Origin: Prosthecobacter sp.
GTDB lineage: Bacteria > Verrucomicrobiota > Verrucomicrobiia > Verrucomicrobiales > Verrucomicrobiaceae
Assembly: GCA_025869455.1 (NCBI GenBank)
Contig: JAOZVT010000650.1
Span: forward strand, 1 to 8,087
DNA: 8,087 bases
Reading direction: 5' to 3'
Part shown: positions 5,818 to 8,087 of the stretch, piece by piece
Layout of the letters: every line of letters begins with the position of its first letter
Position numbering within the stretch: position 1 is the stretch's first letter
Translations under genes and position numbers: made by a program
Notes under the pieces: model-generated
Seen by the model: the letters and a program-made list of their open reading frames with translations, nothing else
What the model was told of the DNA's origin: nothing
The model's database searches: none

Positions 5818-8087
5818 TCAGGTGCCACGGCGACGACGTAGGCACATGCCAATCACGGCGAGTCCGATCAAACCGATTTTACTGGGTTCAGGAACGACGG
5901 TGATAGATAAAACTCCGGTTGTGAACAGATCGTCCGTGTTCCAAAAGAGACCTTCGGGGAGAGCTGGCAGATCGTAGTTTTCAAAGGTGCCAATGACAGG
6001 ACTGGTCAGGCCAGACCAATCAAAGAGTTTCCATTGGTCATCAGCCGCCCATGCCGTCATGCCTGTGGGATTGAGGACTTTCAATATGCTGTTTGTGCCG
6101 AACGACACATGGCCAAGAATGACGAGTTGATCTGCGGATGAGGTATTCAGTATGTTGTCTCCCGAGCCTGCCCCTGAATATAGATCCATGATGATGGACG
6201 CGCCGTTTTCGAGTGTCAGCATGCCTGCGCCGGAGGTTTCCAATGTCAGCAATCCGGCAGAGTTAGTTAGGCCTCCCATTCCAGGGCTTAGCCTGCCGCC
6301 AGAGATAATGATGGAATTTCCATCTGCGGGGGCAACGCGCCCGATTCCTCCTAGTGTGCCTGCGGCTTCGACACGGACATTGCCAAATCCTGTGGCAGAG
6401 CCTGTGAGTGGATTATTGGCCAGTAGGGTGCCCTCGGTGACTGTGGTTTCTCCTGTGTGCGTGCTGTTTCCTGTCAGCGCCCAAGTGCCGAGCCCTTCTT
6501 TCTCTAAACGGCTTGGGATGGAGGCACTGGCATCGCCAATGCTGACGATTTCATTCAAGCCCATGTTTGTCCCGGTAAGTCGCCAAACCCGGTCCACGGG
6601 ATTGTTTCCACCCGTTAGAAAGGGGGCCGTGAATTTGAGGGTTCCTGTCCCTGTATTTTCTAGAACAGCGGTGACGGCGGTGATGTCTGTTTCAGCATCA
6701 CTGTTGGTGAGAAGGAGGGCGCGATTGGTGGTGGAATCTGTGCTGCCGACGTAATGTAGAACCGAAGTCGCATAGGAATTCAGGGCACCCGTTGTCGCAT
6801 CAGAAAGGGTGATGGTTGCGGCTGAAGAATTAAAATCTCCGGTGCCCAAAGAACTGATCTCTCCCACGTTGGCTAGCTTTTCAATCTGGAGGGTTCCGCG
6901 TGAGAGGATGGTTCGTCCAGAGTAGGTATTTGATGAACCTAGAGTGAGAAGCCCGTTGAGGGAGGCAAGCCTGAGTTCCAGATTGTTCTCGTTTGTGCCG
7001 GGGCCGCCGATGTAGCCCGTGGCGAATGGATTGCTGACTCCCGTAAGGGTGAGGCGTGAGACATTGGTGGCTCCTCCCACAATCCGGTTATCGGTTCCGA
7101 CTCCAATGACTTGAATGTAGTCCATGGTGGGACTGAAAACGGTGCTGTCTTTACCCAGGATGACTTTGCCACTGCTAGCTCCTGAGCCGAGCAGGAACTC
7201 AATGCTGGAACTGACACTACCTCCGGCAAACTGAATGGCCCCTTCATAGATGCGTACGTTTCCTGAAAAGGTATTGGCTCCGCTCAGGACGACTAAACCA
7301 GGGCCGGACTTGGCCAAAGATACTGTGGCTGCTGCGCCCGTGGAGCCTAAAGAATTGCTGATGACGGAATTGATGATGAGCGGTGCTGCCGCATTGTTTT
7401 GAACGATGGTTAAATCCGGGTTAACGCTGACCGTGGAAGGTGAGGCTCGCAGTGTGCCGACAGAGATGGTGGAGGCATTTTCTCCCACCGTGCTGGAAAC
7501 AAGAATGCCACCGACTGTTAGGGTCGTCCCAGCTCCTGCATCCGTGATCTCCGTCGTTTGAGCTTGCGCAAAACGCAGTGTGTCAATGGTTGTGCTGCTG
7601 GCTAAAGTTGTTGTCAAGATGCCAGGGGCAATATTGGCATTGCCACTGAGAGAACTGGTGGTGGACGCTGTATAACCTGCCACGCCGCTGAGGGTTGACA
7701 GCTTAACGATGGGGCGTGTGCCGCTAGATAGCGCACCTGTTCCAGCCCATTCGTCACCATTCACATCATCGCGAATATAGGCGTAAGGACGTCCGTTGGA
7801 AGTTAGCAGAGTGTTGTCACTGCCTGTATTGACACGAACGTTGCTGCCCGCAGGAATCTCCAGGCCAAGAATACTGCCGAAATTTCGAGTTACTGTACCA
7901 AAGATGGTGGTTAGGCTGCTAGCTCCATTGGTGTAGAGATTGATGTTGGCATAGTTTGTTAGCGTGAGATTGCCAAAATTTTGAGAATTGGTCGTGCTAC
8001 TTTTTCCTGTAATTTTGAGGGTGCTGTTGCTCAGGCTTAATGCGGCTGCGGTGACTCCATTGTAGAGGATATTGGTGGCAGGGGAAG
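5818..8087 (-). CDS. Large surface/secreted autotransporter-repeat protein with PEP-CTERM tail (5' end outside window)
   Basis: On the minus strand the frame is open from the right edge to the stop at 5818-5820, at least 755 residues. An internal GTG at 7762-7764 is not the start, because upstream codons continue in frame without a stop and in the same style. Composition is Ser/Thr/Gly/Asn/Leu-rich, as in right-handed beta-helix passengers. Three segments match the autotransporter-associated beta-strand repeat (G.L.L.G.NTYSG.T....GTL). The C-terminus is VVPEPSKIG, a short hydrophobic helix and RRRR: a PEP-CTERM sorting signal, recognised and processed in exosortase systems. No beta-barrel follows, so despite the repeats this is not a classical type V autotransporter. 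It converges on the regulatory cluster with 40 bases between stops. The role is unknown; adhesion or envelope/matrix structure is a general inference for such proteins. Confidence 0.88.
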   Translation of the reverse strand, partial: SPATNILYNGVTAAALSLSNSTLKITGKSSTTNSQNFGNLTLTNYANINLYTNGASSLTTIFGTVTRNFGSILGLEIPAGSNVRVNTGSDNTLLTSNGRPYAYIRDDVNGDEWAGTGALSSGTRPIVKLSTLSGVAGYTASTTSSLSGNANIAPGILTTTLASSTTIDTLRFAQAQTTEITDAGAGTTLTVGGILVSSTVGENASTISVGTLRASPSTVSVNPDLTIVQNNAAAPLIINSVISNSLGSTGAAATVSLAKSGPGLVVLSGANTFSGNVRIYEGAIQFAGGSVSSSIEFLLGSGASSGKVILGKDSTVFSPTMDYIQVIGVGTDNRIVGGATNVSRLTLTGVSNPFATGYIGGPGTNENNLELRLASLNGLLTLGSSNTYSGRTILSRGTLQIEKLANVGEISSLGTGDFNSSAATITLSDATTGALNSYATSVLHYVGSTDSTTNRALLLTNSDAETDITAVTAVLENTGTGTLKFTAPFLTGGNNPVDRVWRLTGTNMGLNEIVSIGDASASIPSRLEKEGLGTWALTGNSTHTGETTVTEGTLLANNPLTGSATGFGNVRVEAAGTLGGIGRVAPADGNSIIISGGRLSPGMGGLTNSAGLLTLETSGAGMLTLENGASIIMDLYSGAGSGDNILNTSSADQLVILGHVSFGTNSILKVLNPTGMTAWAADDQWKLFDWSGLTSPVIGTFENYDLPALPEGLFWNTDDLFTTGVLSITVVPEPSKIGLIGLAVIGMCLRRRRGT
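5821..5895 (-). other. PEP-CTERM sorting signal
   Basis: The last 25 codons encode VPEPS, a hydrophobic stretch of about 13 residues (IGLIGLAVIGMCL) and RRRRGT. This three-part tail is the known PEP-CTERM signal handled by exosortase-type enzymes. No exosortase gene is in the window. Confidence 0.9.
6412..6504 (-). repeat. Autotransporter-associated beta-strand repeat, copy 3
   Basis: The encoded segment EKEGLGTWALTGNSTHTG followed by 'ETTVTEGTLLANN' fits the consensus with THTG in place of TYSG. The following GFGNVRVEAAGTLGGIG and 'GGRLSPG' are typical of what comes after the last repeat in such proteins. Confidence 0.7.
6877..6960 (-). repeat. Autotransporter-associated beta-strand repeat, copy 2
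   Basis: The encoded segment contains LLTLGSSNTYSGRTILSRG followed by TLQI, the closest of the three to the consensus 'L.G.NTYSG.T....GTL'. Confidence 0.75.
7222..7308 (-). repeat. Autotransporter-associated beta-strand repeat, copy 1
   Basis: The encoded segment SGPGLVVLSGANTFSGN and the following 'V..YEGAIQF' fit the repeat consensus of a strand, the NTFSG turn, a strand, then G-[AT]-[IL]. It is the most N-terminal copy seen in the window. Confidence 0.7.

Noticed and set aside
6152..6754. A 200-codon plus-strand open frame rich in Pro, Val and Ser.
   Set aside because: It lies antisense inside the PEP-CTERM repeat gene. Its composition is explained by reading the biased Ser/Thr/Gly codons of that gene backwards, and it has no domain.
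1..8087. Search for CRISPR arrays, tRNA genes, insertion sequences and attachment sites.
   Set aside because: No regularly spaced repeats, cloverleaf-like sequence, transposase or paired terminal repeats were found. The protein repeats at 6412-7308 are degenerate at DNA level and belong to the coding sequence.

Overview
The window most likely comes from a member of the Verrucomicrobiota, close to the Prosthecobacter/Verrucomicrobium type. The main clue is the large minus-strand gene at the right edge. It has a low-complexity Ser/Thr/Gly/Asn-rich passenger with autotransporter-associated beta-strand repeats, and it ends in a VPEP-hydrophobic-RRRR tail (PEP-CTERM). That combination is abundant in this phylum. 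Weak or absent Shine-Dalgarno sequences before most genes, and an ECF sigma factor paired with a short membrane anti-sigma candidate, also fit. The assignment is inference; no rRNA or other marker gene is present.

Layout: (1) 2-1499 (+) is the 3' part of a membrane-anchored transglutaminase-like protein of the TgpA type (DUF3488 remnant, transglutaminase core, one membrane helix, DUF4129-like tail). The reading frame appears broken near position 91, where the upstream membrane-helix frame runs into a stop while the downstream frame continues to 1499. (2) 1489-1967 is a non-coding or weakly coding stretch with two adjacent hairpins, a doubtful 63-residue minus-strand ORF, G/C homopolymers and small inverted repeats. 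(3) 1968-5777 (+) is a compact five-gene regulatory cluster: OmpR-type response regulator, sensor histidine kinase, ECF sigma factor, short single-span membrane protein (candidate anti-sigma), and a secreted helical Spy/CnrX-like protein. Genes 1-2 and 3-4-5 overlap; only 53 bases separate the kinase from the sigma gene. (4) 5818-8087 (-) is the 3' part of the large secreted or surface PEP-CTERM repeat protein, converging on the cluster; its 5' end lies beyond the window.

How the genes may work together (inference): the sigma/membrane protein/periplasmic helical protein trio has the architecture of CnrH-CnrY-CnrX, in which a periplasmic LTxxQ-fold sensor controls release of an ECF sigma factor from a small membrane anti-sigma. 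Here the trio lies directly behind a two-component system, so two envelope-sensing devices may share one transcript. The mature sensor-like protein has no His or Cys, so sensing by a CnrX-type nickel/cobalt site is unlikely.
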